NCBI GenBank assembly: GCA_013416435.1
Contig: JACCEN010000003.1
Coordinates: 124,001 to 188,000 of the forward strand
Length of the DNA stretch: 64,000 nt
Reading direction: 5' to 3'
Origin: Alcaligenaceae bacterium
Lineage (GTDB): Bacteria > Pseudomonadota > Gammaproteobacteria > Burkholderiales > Burkholderiaceae_B
In this document: in pieces, positions 24,727 through 32,301 of the stretch
Layout of the letters: each line of letters opens with the position of its first letter
Numbering within the stretch: position 1 is the first letter of the stretch
Translations under genes and position numbers: made by a program
Notes under the pieces: model-generated
What the model saw: the letters and a program-made list of their open reading frames with translations, nothing else
What the model was told of the DNA's origin: nothing
Database searches by the model: none

Positions 24727-25146
24727 TCAAGCGATGGTCAGACGCTTGGCCTGAGCCTGTGCTTTTTTCGGAAGCGTCAGCTCCAGAACACCATCGTTGA
24801 ACCGGGCGGTGGCGGTGGACTCGTCCACGTCCTGGCTGAGCTGGAAGCTGCGGGACACTCGGCCGAAGTAGCGCTCGGTGCGCAGCACGCGCTCGCCGTC
24901 CTTCTCCTGTCTTTCCTGCTTGCGCTCGGCACCGATGGAAACACGGGGGCCGTCGATCTGCACATGGATGTCTTCCTTCTTGACACCAGGCAATTCGGCA
25001 TGGACCAGGTAGCCTTCGGCATTCTCTTTGACATCCACTCTCATTTCCGGCGACTCGAGCGCCGCATCAAAACCGAAGTCGACGGGCCTGACGAAGAAAC
25101 CACGGAAGAGATCGCCGAAGGGGTCGCGGCGGGTGATGTTGCTCAT
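24727..25146 (-). CDS. Hsp20/alpha-crystallin small heat shock protein
   Basis: 139 residues. The crystallin domain runs from about residue 35 to the end: MRVDVKENAEGYLVHAELPGVKKEDIHVQIDGPRVSIGAE and FNDGVLELTLPKKAQ. Small Hsp20 proteins hold unfolding proteins as ATP-independent oligomers in the cytoplasm. The start is set by AGGAGA upstream of ATG 25146. The C-terminal IxI-type tail is replaced by AKRLTIA. It has no catabolic partner and lies alone between two hairpin repeats. Confidence 0.92.
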   Translation of the reverse strand: MSNITRRDPFGDLFRGFFVRPVDFGFDAALESPEMRVDVKENAEGYLVHAELPGVKKEDIHVQIDGPRVSIGAERKQERQEKDGERVLRTERYFGRVSRSFQLSQDVDESTATARFNDGVLELTLPKKAQAQAKRLTIA

Positions 25147-25253
25147 GTTGATTCTCCTGAAATCATCATTACAAGATTGGCGTCGGGCCGATCGATGGCG
25201 CCGACTTGCTTGGCATGTATATGTGGGCTGGCGTTTTATTTTCAAGAGCGGGA

Positions 25254-25283
25254 GGGGTCAGACCCCGCATGGGGTCTGACCCC
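25254..25283. repeat. Palindromic hairpin repeat, copy 9
   Basis: Consensus arms with GCAT loop, between the divergent hsp20 and dienelactone-hydrolase-like genes. Confidence 0.95.
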
Positions 25284-25370
25284 ATTGAAAAAATCCTGGA
25301 TCATCCATGGCGATGGCTTCATAATCGAAACACGCGGGTTCATTCGCGCCTGCCAATAAAAGGAGACGCC

Positions 25371-26258
25371 ATGACGAGACTGACAGCCAAAGATTTCGCA
25401 CCCGAGTTGCTCGAACTTTACGACCATTACGTGCACGGAAAAATCACCAAGCGCCAATTTCTCAGCCGGGCCGGCAAGTTCGCCTTGGGCGGCCTGACGG
25501 CTTCGGCCCTGCTGGCTTCGCTACGCCCCAACTACGCGCTTGCACAACAGGTTTCCTTCACCGATCCCGATATCGTCTCGGAATACATCACCTATCCCTC
25601 CGCCCAGGGCAATGGCCAGGTGCGGGCCTATCTGGTCAAGCCCGCCAAGTCCGAGGGCAAGCCGCCCGCGATCGTCGTGGTGCACGAGAACCGTGGCCTG
25701 AACCCATACATAGAAGATGTGGCCAGGCGCCTTGCCAAAGCCGGGTTCGTTGTGCTGGCGCCAGACGGGCTCACGTCGCAGGGCGGCTATCCCGGTAATG
25801 ACGACAAGGGCCGCGAGCTGCAGCAGAAGGTCGATCCCGTGAAATTGATGAACGACTTTTTCGCCGCCGTCGAGTTCATGGCCGCGTACGAGGGTGCAAG
25901 CGGAGAAGTCGGCATCACCGGGTTCTGCTATGGGGGCGGCGTCGCCAACGCTGCCGCTGTCGCCTATCCCGAGCTCGGCGCGGCGGTTCCCTTTTATGGG
26001 CGCCAGGCCAAGCCTGAAGACGTGCCTCGCATCAAGGCGCCCTTGCTGCTGCAATTTGCTGAAAACGATCCCAACGTGAATCAGACCTGGCCTGCGTACG
26101 AGGCGGCGCTGAAGCAGCACGGCAAGACCTACGAGGCCTATATCTACCCCGGCACGAACCACGGTTTCCATAACGACTCGACGCCACGCTATGACAAGGC
26201 GGCGGCGGATCTCGCCTGGAGCCGAACCCTGGATTGGTTCAATCGGTATCTGCGGTAG
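25371..26258 (+). CDS. Dienelactone hydrolase family protein, exported (YghX-like)
   Basis: 295 residues. The N-terminus ITKRQFLSRAGKFALGGLTASALLA resembles a Tat signal, but with Lys-Arg instead of Arg-Arg. The hydrolase domain has VVVHENRGLNPYIEDVARRLAKAGFVVLAPDGL, the nucleophile cysteine in GITGFCYGGGVAN, and the histidine in YPGTNHGFHNDS. It would cleave lactone or ester bonds in the periplasm; the real substrate is unknown. AAAGGAG precedes ATG 25371. Longer frames from 25206 only read through the repeat. Confidence 0.87.
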   Translation: MTRLTAKDFAPELLELYDHYVHGKITKRQFLSRAGKFALGGLTASALLASLRPNYALAQQVSFTDPDIVSEYITYPSAQGNGQVRAYLVKPAKSEGKPPAIVVVHENRGLNPYIEDVARRLAKAGFVVLAPDGLTSQGGYPGNDDKGRELQQKVDPVKLMNDFFAAVEFMAAYEGASGEVGITGFCYGGGVANAAAVAYPELGAAVPFYGRQAKPEDVPRIKAPLLLQFAENDPNVNQTWPAYEAALKQHGKTYEAYIYPGTNHGFHNDSTPRYDKAAADLAWSRTLDWFNRYLR

Positions 26259-26390
26259 TTTGGTAAACTTTGTGTGGCCGCATCGGGCGTCTCCCGGCGT
26301 TCCAAACCAGAGCGCCAAGCCGCCCGGGCCGCTCCATGCGAAGAGTTCACCAATGGGCATCACGCATGTCGATATGCGTCGTTTCAGGAA

Positions 26391-27218
26391 ATGACCGAAA
26401 AAAACAAGCAACAGCCCGGCGGAGCGCCGTTCTTCAATCCTTTTCCCAAGTATCTGCAGGTGCGGCATATTCTCGAACGCCGCATGAGCCTGGAATACCA
26501 GCCGGGCGATCGACTGCCCACCGAGCAAGTGCTTTGCGAAGAGTTCGGGGTGTCCCGCGAGACCGTGCGGGAAGCCTTGCGGGGCTTGGAGCACGAGGGA
26601 ATCATCGAGCGTCACCGGGCCAGGGGGACTTTCCTCAAACGCCGTCCGGATGCGCCCACCAGCAAGCGGCTCACCGGCATGGTCGAGGATTTTTCCAGCC
26701 TGCATCTGGACACCTACGCGCGAGTTCTGGAAACCGTGCGCGTGCCCGCCGACCTGGAGCCGGGGCTGGCCCAGGTCGATCCCGCCGAAGTCTACAAGAT
26801 CGCCCGGCTAAGGTATTTTGAAGGCCAGCCGCTGGTGGTGCACCATGCGTTCATGTCGGTCGAGACCGGAGCGCGGGTCGTGCGGGAAAATCTTGAAAAC
26901 GCCCCGATCAGCGAAATCCTTGAAACCCGGCTCGGCCTGAAATGCATCGACGAACGCCAGTTCATCGATGCGCTCGTTGCGGATACCGGTATGGCGCAGC
27001 TGCTTGCGGTCCCGGTGGGGGCGCCGGTATTGCTGATCAGCCGTTTATGCCGCCTGGGCAGCGGTGCTTCCTTCGTTCTCTTCAAATCCTATTTCAGGGC
27101 TGATCGCTACTACTACACGATCAACCTGGCCTCGGGGAGCCAGCAACGAGAACAGAAGGGGCTGAAAAGCCGAGGCCAGCCGAATAGAAAAATCCCGGCG
27201 GCGGACCGGGATGGTTGA
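26391..27218 (+). CDS. GntR-family regulator, HutC/UTRA subfamily
   Basis: 275 residues with a winged helix near residues 18-85 (YLQVRHILERRMSLEYQPGDRLPTEQVLCEEFGVSRETVREALRGLEHEGIIERHRARGTF) and a UTRA effector domain (KRLTGMVEDF to FVLFKSYFRADRYYYTI). ATG 26391 follows a short AGGA; an earlier GTG at 26274 would add a non-homologous arm. It faces the Bug/transaminase operon tail to tail and follows the hydrolase, so either may be its target. Its 3' end contains the terminator of the convergent gene. Confidence 0.85.
   Translation: MTEKNKQQPGGAPFFNPFPKYLQVRHILERRMSLEYQPGDRLPTEQVLCEEFGVSRETVREALRGLEHEGIIERHRARGTFLKRRPDAPTSKRLTGMVEDFSSLHLDTYARVLETVRVPADLEPGLAQVDPAEVYKIARLRYFEGQPLVVHHAFMSVETGARVVRENLENAPISEILETRLGLKCIDERQFIDALVADTGMAQLLAVPVGAPVLLISRLCRLGSGASFVLFKSYFRADRYYYTINLASGSQQREQKGLKSRGQPNRKIPAADRDG
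27187..27212 (-). terminator. Intrinsic terminator of the Bug gene inside the convergent gntR
   Basis: On the minus strand ATCCCGG, a 7-nt loop, CCGGGAT, then TTTTTC. It lies 28 bp after the stop of the Bug gene, within the last codons of the convergent GntR gene. Confidence 0.7.
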
Positions 27219-27239
27219 TCGAAGCGGCAGGCGGCAGCC

Positions 27240-28223
27240 TTACTGTGGTTTCACGCCAGCCTGTTTGGCGACCTTGCCCCACTTTGCCACCTCGTCCGCA
27301 ACATAGGCCGAGAACTGCTTCCGATCCAGTTTTCCGGCCTCGCCTCCTTGCTTTGCAAGGGTGTCCAGCACTTTCTTGTCTTTCAAGGCGTCGGCCACCG
27401 CGCTGGACAAGGTATTAAGCACGGCCTCGGGGGTTCCCGCGGGCGCGAACAGACCATACCAATTGTTGACGCTGTAGTTCGATATGCCGCTCTCGCTCAC
27501 CGTGGGAACGTCGGGCAGCGCGGGAATGCGTGTATCGCCGGACACCGCAATGAGTTTTATCCGTCCGGCGGCCGCCGGTCCCAAGGTGGCGGGCGGCGGC
27601 ACGAACATGACGGACACCATGTTCCCCATCAGGTCGGACAGCGCGGGGGCAGTGCCTTTATAAGGAACGTGGACCCACTCCAGTTTGTTTATCGATCTGA
27701 ACAAGTCCCCGGACAAGTGCGTGATCGTGCCTGTTCCCGCGGACGCGACATTGATCTTGCCGGGTTGCGATCGAGCCAGCTCCACCAGCTGTTTCAGGTC
27801 GGCGACCTTCAGCTCGGGATTCACGGCGACGACCATGGGGGTCGTTCCCACCATGGCGACCGGGGTCAGGTCTTTCAAGGTGTCGTATTTCAGATCGGGA
27901 TACAGGCTGGGGTTGATGGCGATTTCCGATGTTGAAGCCAGCACCAGCGTATAGCCGTCGGGCGCGGCATTGGCGACGACGCCGGTGCCGATCGAGCCGC
28001 CTGCGCCTCCGCGGTTCTCGACGACCACCTGCTGCCCAAGACGGGGTGCCAGGCCGTCGGCGATCAGCCGCCCCATCAGGTCCGAGCCGCCGCCCGGAGG
28101 AAAGGGAACGACCAGTGTGATGGGTTTGGCGGGATAGGTCTGGGCACAGACGGCGGTGGCCGCCGTACAGCATGCATACAACAGATAACGCATTGCGCGT
28201 GAAATAGCCTTGGATAGGTGCAT
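27240..28223 (-). CDS. Bug-family (TctC) substrate-binding protein
   Basis: 327 residues with a signal peptide ending CCTAATAVCAQ and the family start TYPAKPITLVVPFPPGGGSDLMGRLIADGLAPRLGQQVVVENRGGAGGSIG; later WVHVPYKGTAPALSDLMGN. It follows the class III aminotransferase gene by 39 bp in the same direction, so the pair probably forms one operon and the ligand may be an amino acid or its keto acid. AGGAGACAG precedes the ATG. No TctA or TctB gene is near. Confidence 0.9.
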   Translation of the reverse strand: MHLSKAISRAMRYLLYACCTAATAVCAQTYPAKPITLVVPFPPGGGSDLMGRLIADGLAPRLGQQVVVENRGGAGGSIGTGVVANAAPDGYTLVLASTSEIAINPSLYPDLKYDTLKDLTPVAMVGTTPMVVAVNPELKVADLKQLVELARSQPGKINVASAGTGTITHLSGDLFRSINKLEWVHVPYKGTAPALSDLMGNMVSVMFVPPPATLGPAAAGRIKLIAVSGDTRIPALPDVPTVSESGISNYSVNNWYGLFAPAGTPEAVLNTLSSAVADALKDKKVLDTLAKQGGEAGKLDRKQFSAYVADEVAKWGKVAKQAGVKPQ

Positions 28224-28262
28224 TTCTGTCTCCTCTTTGTATGTTGGAATGGTGGTGCCGCT

Positions 28263-29630
28263 TTACGCCTCCAGCGCTTCTCCTTTTAGTGTTGCATGTC
28301 GTGTCGCTTCGGCGAGCGCTTCCGCCAGGATGTCCATGCCTTGATGGATCTCGGCATCGGTGGAAGTCAGTGGGGGGACCAGCCTGATGACGTTCATGCG
28401 ACCATGGCTGCCGCGCGCCTGCACGAGCAGGCCTCGGTCCTGGCAGGCTTGCACGACGGCTTTTGCCGCAGCGTTGGCAGGTTCCAGCGTATCGCGGTCG
28501 TGGACGAGTTCCACGCCGTACAGCACGCCCCGGCCGCGTATATCGCCGATCAAGGGCATGTCGCCGGCCATGGCGCTGAGGCGCTCGTTCAATATGCGAT
28601 CGATGTCCCCGGCGCGCTCCACCAGGTTTTCCTGCTCGATGATGTCGATGCTGGCGACCCCCGCCGCGCAGGTGATGGGGTCGCAGGCATGGGAACGCGT
28701 GGCGAAGTAGCCGTTTGCCGCGGCCTGGTCCGCTATCTTGGCCGACGTACAGACTGCGCTGACGGGCAGGCCTGCGCCGAAGTGCTTGGATACGGTCATG
28801 ATGTCCGGGACCACGTCTTCGTGAAGATGGCCCCACATGCGGCCGGTCTTGGCAAGCCCCGTTTGCGATTCGTCCATGATCAGCAGCATGCCGAACTGAT
28901 GGCAGAGGTCCCGCAAGGCCTTCACGTAGCCCGGAGGAGGGACGATGATGCCGCCGGCGCTGAGTATGGGTTCCATGACGATGGCCGCAGGCTTGCCGGT
29001 GAAGTTGCTGACGGCGAGCTCGAAGCTGGTTCGCAGGCATTGATAGTTGCCGGCATTGGCCGCGCATGCGCAGTGTTCTTTGGATCCCACCGGGCAGCGA
29101 TAGGTATAGGGCGCCAGGATGGAGGAGGTCGCCTGGGCCGCGATGCCGTGCTTGCTGCGGTTCCAGCCGAAGGATAAGGAACGGGTGACGAACGAGGTGG
29201 ACCCATGCAGACCCATGTGCATCCCGAGGATATCGGCGCCGCCCGTCACTTTTCTGGCCATGTCGACCGCCGCCTCGACGGCGTCGCTGCCGCTGACCAG
29301 GAACAGGGATTTCTGCAAAGGCGGCGTCAGGATTTCACCGAGCCGGCGGTGCAGTTCCAGTCGGTCCACGTTCAGAAAAGTCTTGGTCGAGTGGCTGATT
29401 TTTTCCAGGCTGCGCTTCACCGCTTCGACATAGATGGGATGGTTGTGGCCAAGCGCAGCCGCCATCTGCCCTGAACCGAAATCCAGATAGCTTTTCCCCG
29501 TCGTGTCATAGACCTTGATGCCTTGCGCCCGTGCGATGACCGGCCGATTCTCCAGCCCGGCCATATAGGCCCCGCCTGCGGTGGGAACCATCCATTGATC
29601 GATAATGCGCCTGATTTCCATCGTGTCCAT
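28263..29630 (-). CDS. Class III PLP aminotransferase, 2,2-dialkylglycine-decarboxylase-like
   Basis: 455 residues. LFLVSGSDAVEAAVDMARKVTG, MEPILSAGGIIVPPPGYVKALRDLCHQFGMLLIMDESQTGLAKTGRMW and PDIMTVSKHFGAGLPVSAVCTS (PLP lysine in SKHFG) match the dialkylglycine decarboxylase branch rather than ordinary omega-transaminases. It would decarboxylate or transaminate a bulky amino acid using pyruvate. ATG 29630 has AGGAG upstream; the longer frame to 29711 has no such site. The upstream region carries GTAC/GTAT inverted repeats and a TCATACAAT box shared with two other promoters. Confidence 0.82.
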   Translation of the reverse strand: MDTMEIRRIIDQWMVPTAGGAYMAGLENRPVIARAQGIKVYDTTGKSYLDFGSGQMAAALGHNHPIYVEAVKRSLEKISHSTKTFLNVDRLELHRRLGEILTPPLQKSLFLVSGSDAVEAAVDMARKVTGGADILGMHMGLHGSTSFVTRSLSFGWNRSKHGIAAQATSSILAPYTYRCPVGSKEHCACAANAGNYQCLRTSFELAVSNFTGKPAAIVMEPILSAGGIIVPPPGYVKALRDLCHQFGMLLIMDESQTGLAKTGRMWGHLHEDVVPDIMTVSKHFGAGLPVSAVCTSAKIADQAAANGYFATRSHACDPITCAAGVASIDIIEQENLVERAGDIDRILNERLSAMAGDMPLIGDIRGRGVLYGVELVHDRDTLEPANAAAKAVVQACQDRGLLVQARGSHGRMNVIRLVPPLTSTDAEIHQGMDILAEALAEATRHATLKGEALEA

Positions 29631-29641
29631 CCTGGGCTCCT

Positions 29642-29692
29642 TTGTATGGCCGTTCGTACATAAATGCATGTTTGTACGGATGATCATACAAT
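29642..29692. promoter_or_regulatory. Operator-like region upstream of the class III aminotransferase
   Basis: Nested inverted repeats: TTGTATG (29642) with CATACAA (29685), and CGTACA (29655) with TGTACG (29673). It includes TCATACAAT (29684-29692), also present at 36263 and, inverted, at 37705. Confidence 0.45.
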
Positions 29693-29716
29693 TCAATTGG
29701 GATGAATGCAATACAT

Positions 29717-29743
29717 GGGGTCAGACCCCAAGGGTCTGACCCC
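29717..29743. repeat. Palindromic hairpin repeat, copy 10 (short)
   Basis: GGGGTCAGACCCC directly followed by AAGGGTCTGACCCC; the loop and part of the right arm have been lost. Confidence 0.85.
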
Positions 29744-29759
29744 TCCTAAATGATGTGCA

Positions 29760-29789
29760 GGGGACGGACCCCGTACGGGGTCCGTCCCC
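29760..29789. repeat. Palindromic hairpin repeat, copy 11 (covariant)
   Basis: GGGGACGGACCCC and GGGGTCCGTCCCC around GTAC. Two arm positions differ from consensus and both are matched in the partner arm. Confidence 0.93.
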
Positions 29790-29804
29790 ATGGCTTCATG
29801 TCTA

Positions 29805-29834
29805 GGTGTCCGACCCCGTACGGGGTCGGACCCC
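29805..29834. repeat. Palindromic hairpin repeat, copy 12
   Basis: GGTGTCCGACCCC and GGGGTCGGACCCC around GTAC; one unpaired change, the rest compensated. Confidence 0.88.
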
Positions 29835-29840
29835 ATGAGC

Positions 29841-30089
29841 CTACTTACCAGAACGCACGCCTTCCTTCTTTTCCAGAAACGCGGGTGTGTCGTCCTTCGG
29901 TCCCAGTATTCCCGCGTCGCTGGGCACGGGATTGGGGTTGCCGTCAAAGCGCGTGGCCTTGTCCTGGCGTGCTTCTTCCGGGGTTCCGTTCGGGGTGCCG
30001 CCGCCGGGTGTCGCGGGCCGCTTCAGCCCAAGCTCCGGCAAGAGGTCGTGTTCGCTGCCGGGTTTGGCCGGGTCGTTGGGATGGGTCAT
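29841..30089 (-). CDS. Small proline-rich hypothetical protein
   Basis: 82 residues from ATG 30089, which has AGGAG 7 nt upstream; an earlier start at 30113 has none. The protein is hydrophilic and rich in Pro, Gly, Asp and Lys (PELGLKRPATPGGGTPNGTPEEARQDKATRFDGNPNPVPSDAGILGP), with no membrane segment or known motif that I recognise. It is likely disordered. It lies between LysR and a triple repeat cluster, in the same direction as lysR. The good ribosome binding site is the main evidence that it is real. Confidence 0.55.
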   Translation of the reverse strand: MTHPNDPAKPGSEHDLLPELGLKRPATPGGGTPNGTPEEARQDKATRFDGNPNPVPSDAGILGPKDDTPAFLEKKEGVRSGK

Positions 30090-30177
30090 GCGGATTCTCC
30101 TTGAATGAGGCACCCTGGACGAGCAATCCGCATGCCCATCTGTTTCGGGATGACGCGGCTCTGCGCCCGCTGCCAGG

Positions 30178-31128
30178 TCAATCCGGTGAAGGATCGCGCG
30201 GGCTTCTTAGCAGGCGGGCAGCGCCGGCGTGCATGAGGTCTTCGATCAGGGTAACGACCTTGAGTGCGGGTGGAGACAGATCGCGCCGTGCATGGTGAAC
30301 GATGTTGCAGGCCAGTTCGGCGTCACTGGAGTACGCGAGCGGCAACTGGACGACTCTTCCATCAGCAAGCTGCTCTCGGATCGCTTCGCGCACGCACAGC
30401 ATCACGACATCGCTGTTCAAAGCGACCGTCAGCAGCGTATCGACGCTATTGCATTCCAGAGTAAGGGGCAGGTCGTCCGCATGAGACAGCCGATACAGCG
30501 CGGCCAGCTGATTGCGCGCCCGTGGAGGCAGATGGGTGGCGGCGAGCTGATAGTCCGCCAGCGAGGCACGCAATGATCGATGGGCGATGGCGAGCAGGGG
30601 ATGGCCAGCCCGGACGAACAGGCCGATGTGCTGCGGGGGCAAAGGGCGCAGGTGGAAATCGGAAGACGGCGGCAGGCTGTGGGTGATGGCCACGACGAAA
30701 TCCAGGCTGTCACGGATCAGCATTTCATGCAGGCGCTGCCAGCTTTCGATCTCCACGCGCATGCGTATGCCGGGATAGTCCCGCGCGAGCTGGGTCAGCA
30801 GAGGCGACAGGAAGCCGGCGGCGGGAAAGACCCCCGCCCCCATTGCCACGTCGCCGGCTTCTATGCCCTGCAGTAATTCAACCCGGCGGTGCAGTGCATC
30901 GGCCTCCTGCAACACCCGGTAGGCATGTTCCAGCACGGCGTGTCCCGAGGGCGTAAGCGTCAATCCTGAGGCGGAACGATCCAGCAACTGAACGTTCAGG
31001 CCCTGTTCCAGGGCCTGGATGCTGCGGCTCAGCGCCGATTGCGTCAGGTGCAAGCGAACCGCTGCGCGCGAATAATGGCGCTCTTCGGCCAGCACGGAAA
31101 AGTGCCGTAAGGTGCGCAGGCTAAGCAT
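30178..31128 (-). CDS. LysR-family transcriptional regulator
   Basis: 316 residues. The helix-turn-helix is at the N-terminus (LRTLRHFSVLAEERHYSRAAVRLHLTQSALSRSIQALEQGLNVQLLDRSASGLTLTPSG) and the substrate-binding domain follows (GDVAMGAGVFPAAGFLSPLLTQLARDYPGIRMRVE). It is divergent from the Bug/aminoacylase/reductase operon, which it probably controls. A T-N11-A box (31130-31144) sits right before its start codon. Confidence 0.9.
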   Translation of the reverse strand: MLSLRTLRHFSVLAEERHYSRAAVRLHLTQSALSRSIQALEQGLNVQLLDRSASGLTLTPSGHAVLEHAYRVLQEADALHRRVELLQGIEAGDVAMGAGVFPAAGFLSPLLTQLARDYPGIRMRVEIESWQRLHEMLIRDSLDFVVAITHSLPPSSDFHLRPLPPQHIGLFVRAGHPLLAIAHRSLRASLADYQLAATHLPPRARNQLAALYRLSHADDLPLTLECNSVDTLLTVALNSDVVMLCVREAIREQLADGRVVQLPLAYSSDAELACNIVHHARRDLSPPALKVVTLIEDLMHAGAARLLRSPRDPSPD

Positions 31129-31129
31129 G

Positions 31130-31144
31130 ATGAGCGTTACTCAT
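31130..31144. promoter_or_regulatory. LysR-type operator box
   Basis: ATGAG, five bases, CTCAT: a perfect T-N11-A inverted repeat, 1 bp from the lysR start codon and about 145 bp from the divergent Bug start. The position suggests autoregulation. Confidence 0.5.
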
Positions 31145-31288
31145 AAGATAATGGAATAATTTGCATTTGATTCATATCAATTCCAAGCCTAAAGTTTTGA
31201 ACAGCGAAAGGCAAGCGCTTGCCTTTCTGCAGAAGATAAACGGCGAGGCCGCTTGAAAGCCGAGTCGATAACAAGCCACGGAGACGAT

Positions 31289-32284
31289 ATGAAAAAAAAT
31301 ACCTGGATTAAGACATCCGCCGCCTGTCTGACGACATTCGGCTGCATGCTTTTTGCGCCATTGGCGCACAGCGCCCCTTCCTGGCCCGAGGCAGGCCGGA
31401 CGATCACGGTCGTCGTGCCGTTCCCGGCCGGCTCCGGGTCGGATGCCCTGGCCCGCATGCTTGCACAGAAAGTCACCGAGCAGACCGGCTCGCCCGTCGT
31501 CGTCGACAACAAGCCCGGTGCCGGAACGATCATCGGCGCGCAGAACGTGGCACGCGCCAACCCCGACGGCTATACCTTGCTCTATACCATCGTCGTCACG
31601 CATACGCAGAATCCGCATCTGGTGAAGAATCTGCCCTATGACGCCTTCAAGGACTTCACTCCGGTGCTGCAGGTCGTGCGCTCGGCCACGGTGCTTTCCG
31701 CCAACAAGGATGCGCCGTTCAGCACGACGAAAGAGCTTATCGAGTACGCAAAAGCGAATCCGGGCAAAGTGAACTATGCCTCTTACAGCATGGGATCCAC
31801 ATCGCATCTGAATGGCGAGATCCTCAAGCGTGAGGGCGGCATCGACATCGTGCATGTGCCGTACAAGGGCACGTCCGATGCAAGCCGCGCTTTGCTGGCT
31901 GGCGATGTGCAAGTCTACTTCGATGGCACCTCCAGCGCCGTCGAGAAATGGCGGGCCGGGCAAGTCAAGTTGCTGGGGCCTGCAACGGACAAGCGGCTGA
32001 AGGTCCTCAAGGATCTTCCCACGCTGGAAGAGCAAGGCTTGCCTGGCCTGAACATCGTGGGCTGGCAAGGCTTGTTCGCACCGGGCAATCTATCGCCGGA
32101 CGTCGCCGAGCGGATCGCCGAGGTATTTCGCACTGCGCTGAATGCGCCCGAAGTGGTGAAGTACATCGAGGCCGGCGGCAACGAGGTCAGCGGCGCCGGT
32201 CCGGCCGAGTACGCAAGGATTGTACGCAACGACTATGAACGCTGGGGCAGCGTCATCCGCGACGCCGGCATCCGGCTTGAATGA
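31289..32284 (+). CDS. Bug-family (TctC) substrate-binding protein
   Basis: 331 residues. A signal peptide (KTSAACLTTFGCMLFAPLAHSA) precedes WPEAGRTITVVVPFPAGSGSDALARMLAQKV, NPDGYTLLYTIVVTHTQNPHLVKNL and IVHVPYKGTSDASRALLAGD. GGAGA precedes ATG 31289; the earlier frame start at 31253 adds a non-signal extension. It is divergent from lysR and followed by a D-aminoacylase-like gene, so it may bind an N-acyl amino acid or similar carboxylate. Confidence 0.9.
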   Translation: MKKNTWIKTSAACLTTFGCMLFAPLAHSAPSWPEAGRTITVVVPFPAGSGSDALARMLAQKVTEQTGSPVVVDNKPGAGTIIGAQNVARANPDGYTLLYTIVVTHTQNPHLVKNLPYDAFKDFTPVLQVVRSATVLSANKDAPFSTTKELIEYAKANPGKVNYASYSMGSTSHLNGEILKREGGIDIVHVPYKGTSDASRALLAGDVQVYFDGTSSAVEKWRAGQVKLLGPATDKRLKVLKDLPTLEEQGLPGLNIVGWQGLFAPGNLSPDVAERIAEVFRTALNAPEVVKYIEAGGNEVSGAGPAEYARIVRNDYERWGSVIRDAGIRLE

Positions 32285-32301
32285 AATCAGGAGGCTACAG
32301 C

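Noticed and set aside
25206-25370. Upstream extension of the dienelactone-hydrolase-like gene
   Set aside because: It reads through hairpin copy 9; ATG 25371 has an excellent ribosome site and begins the signal peptide.
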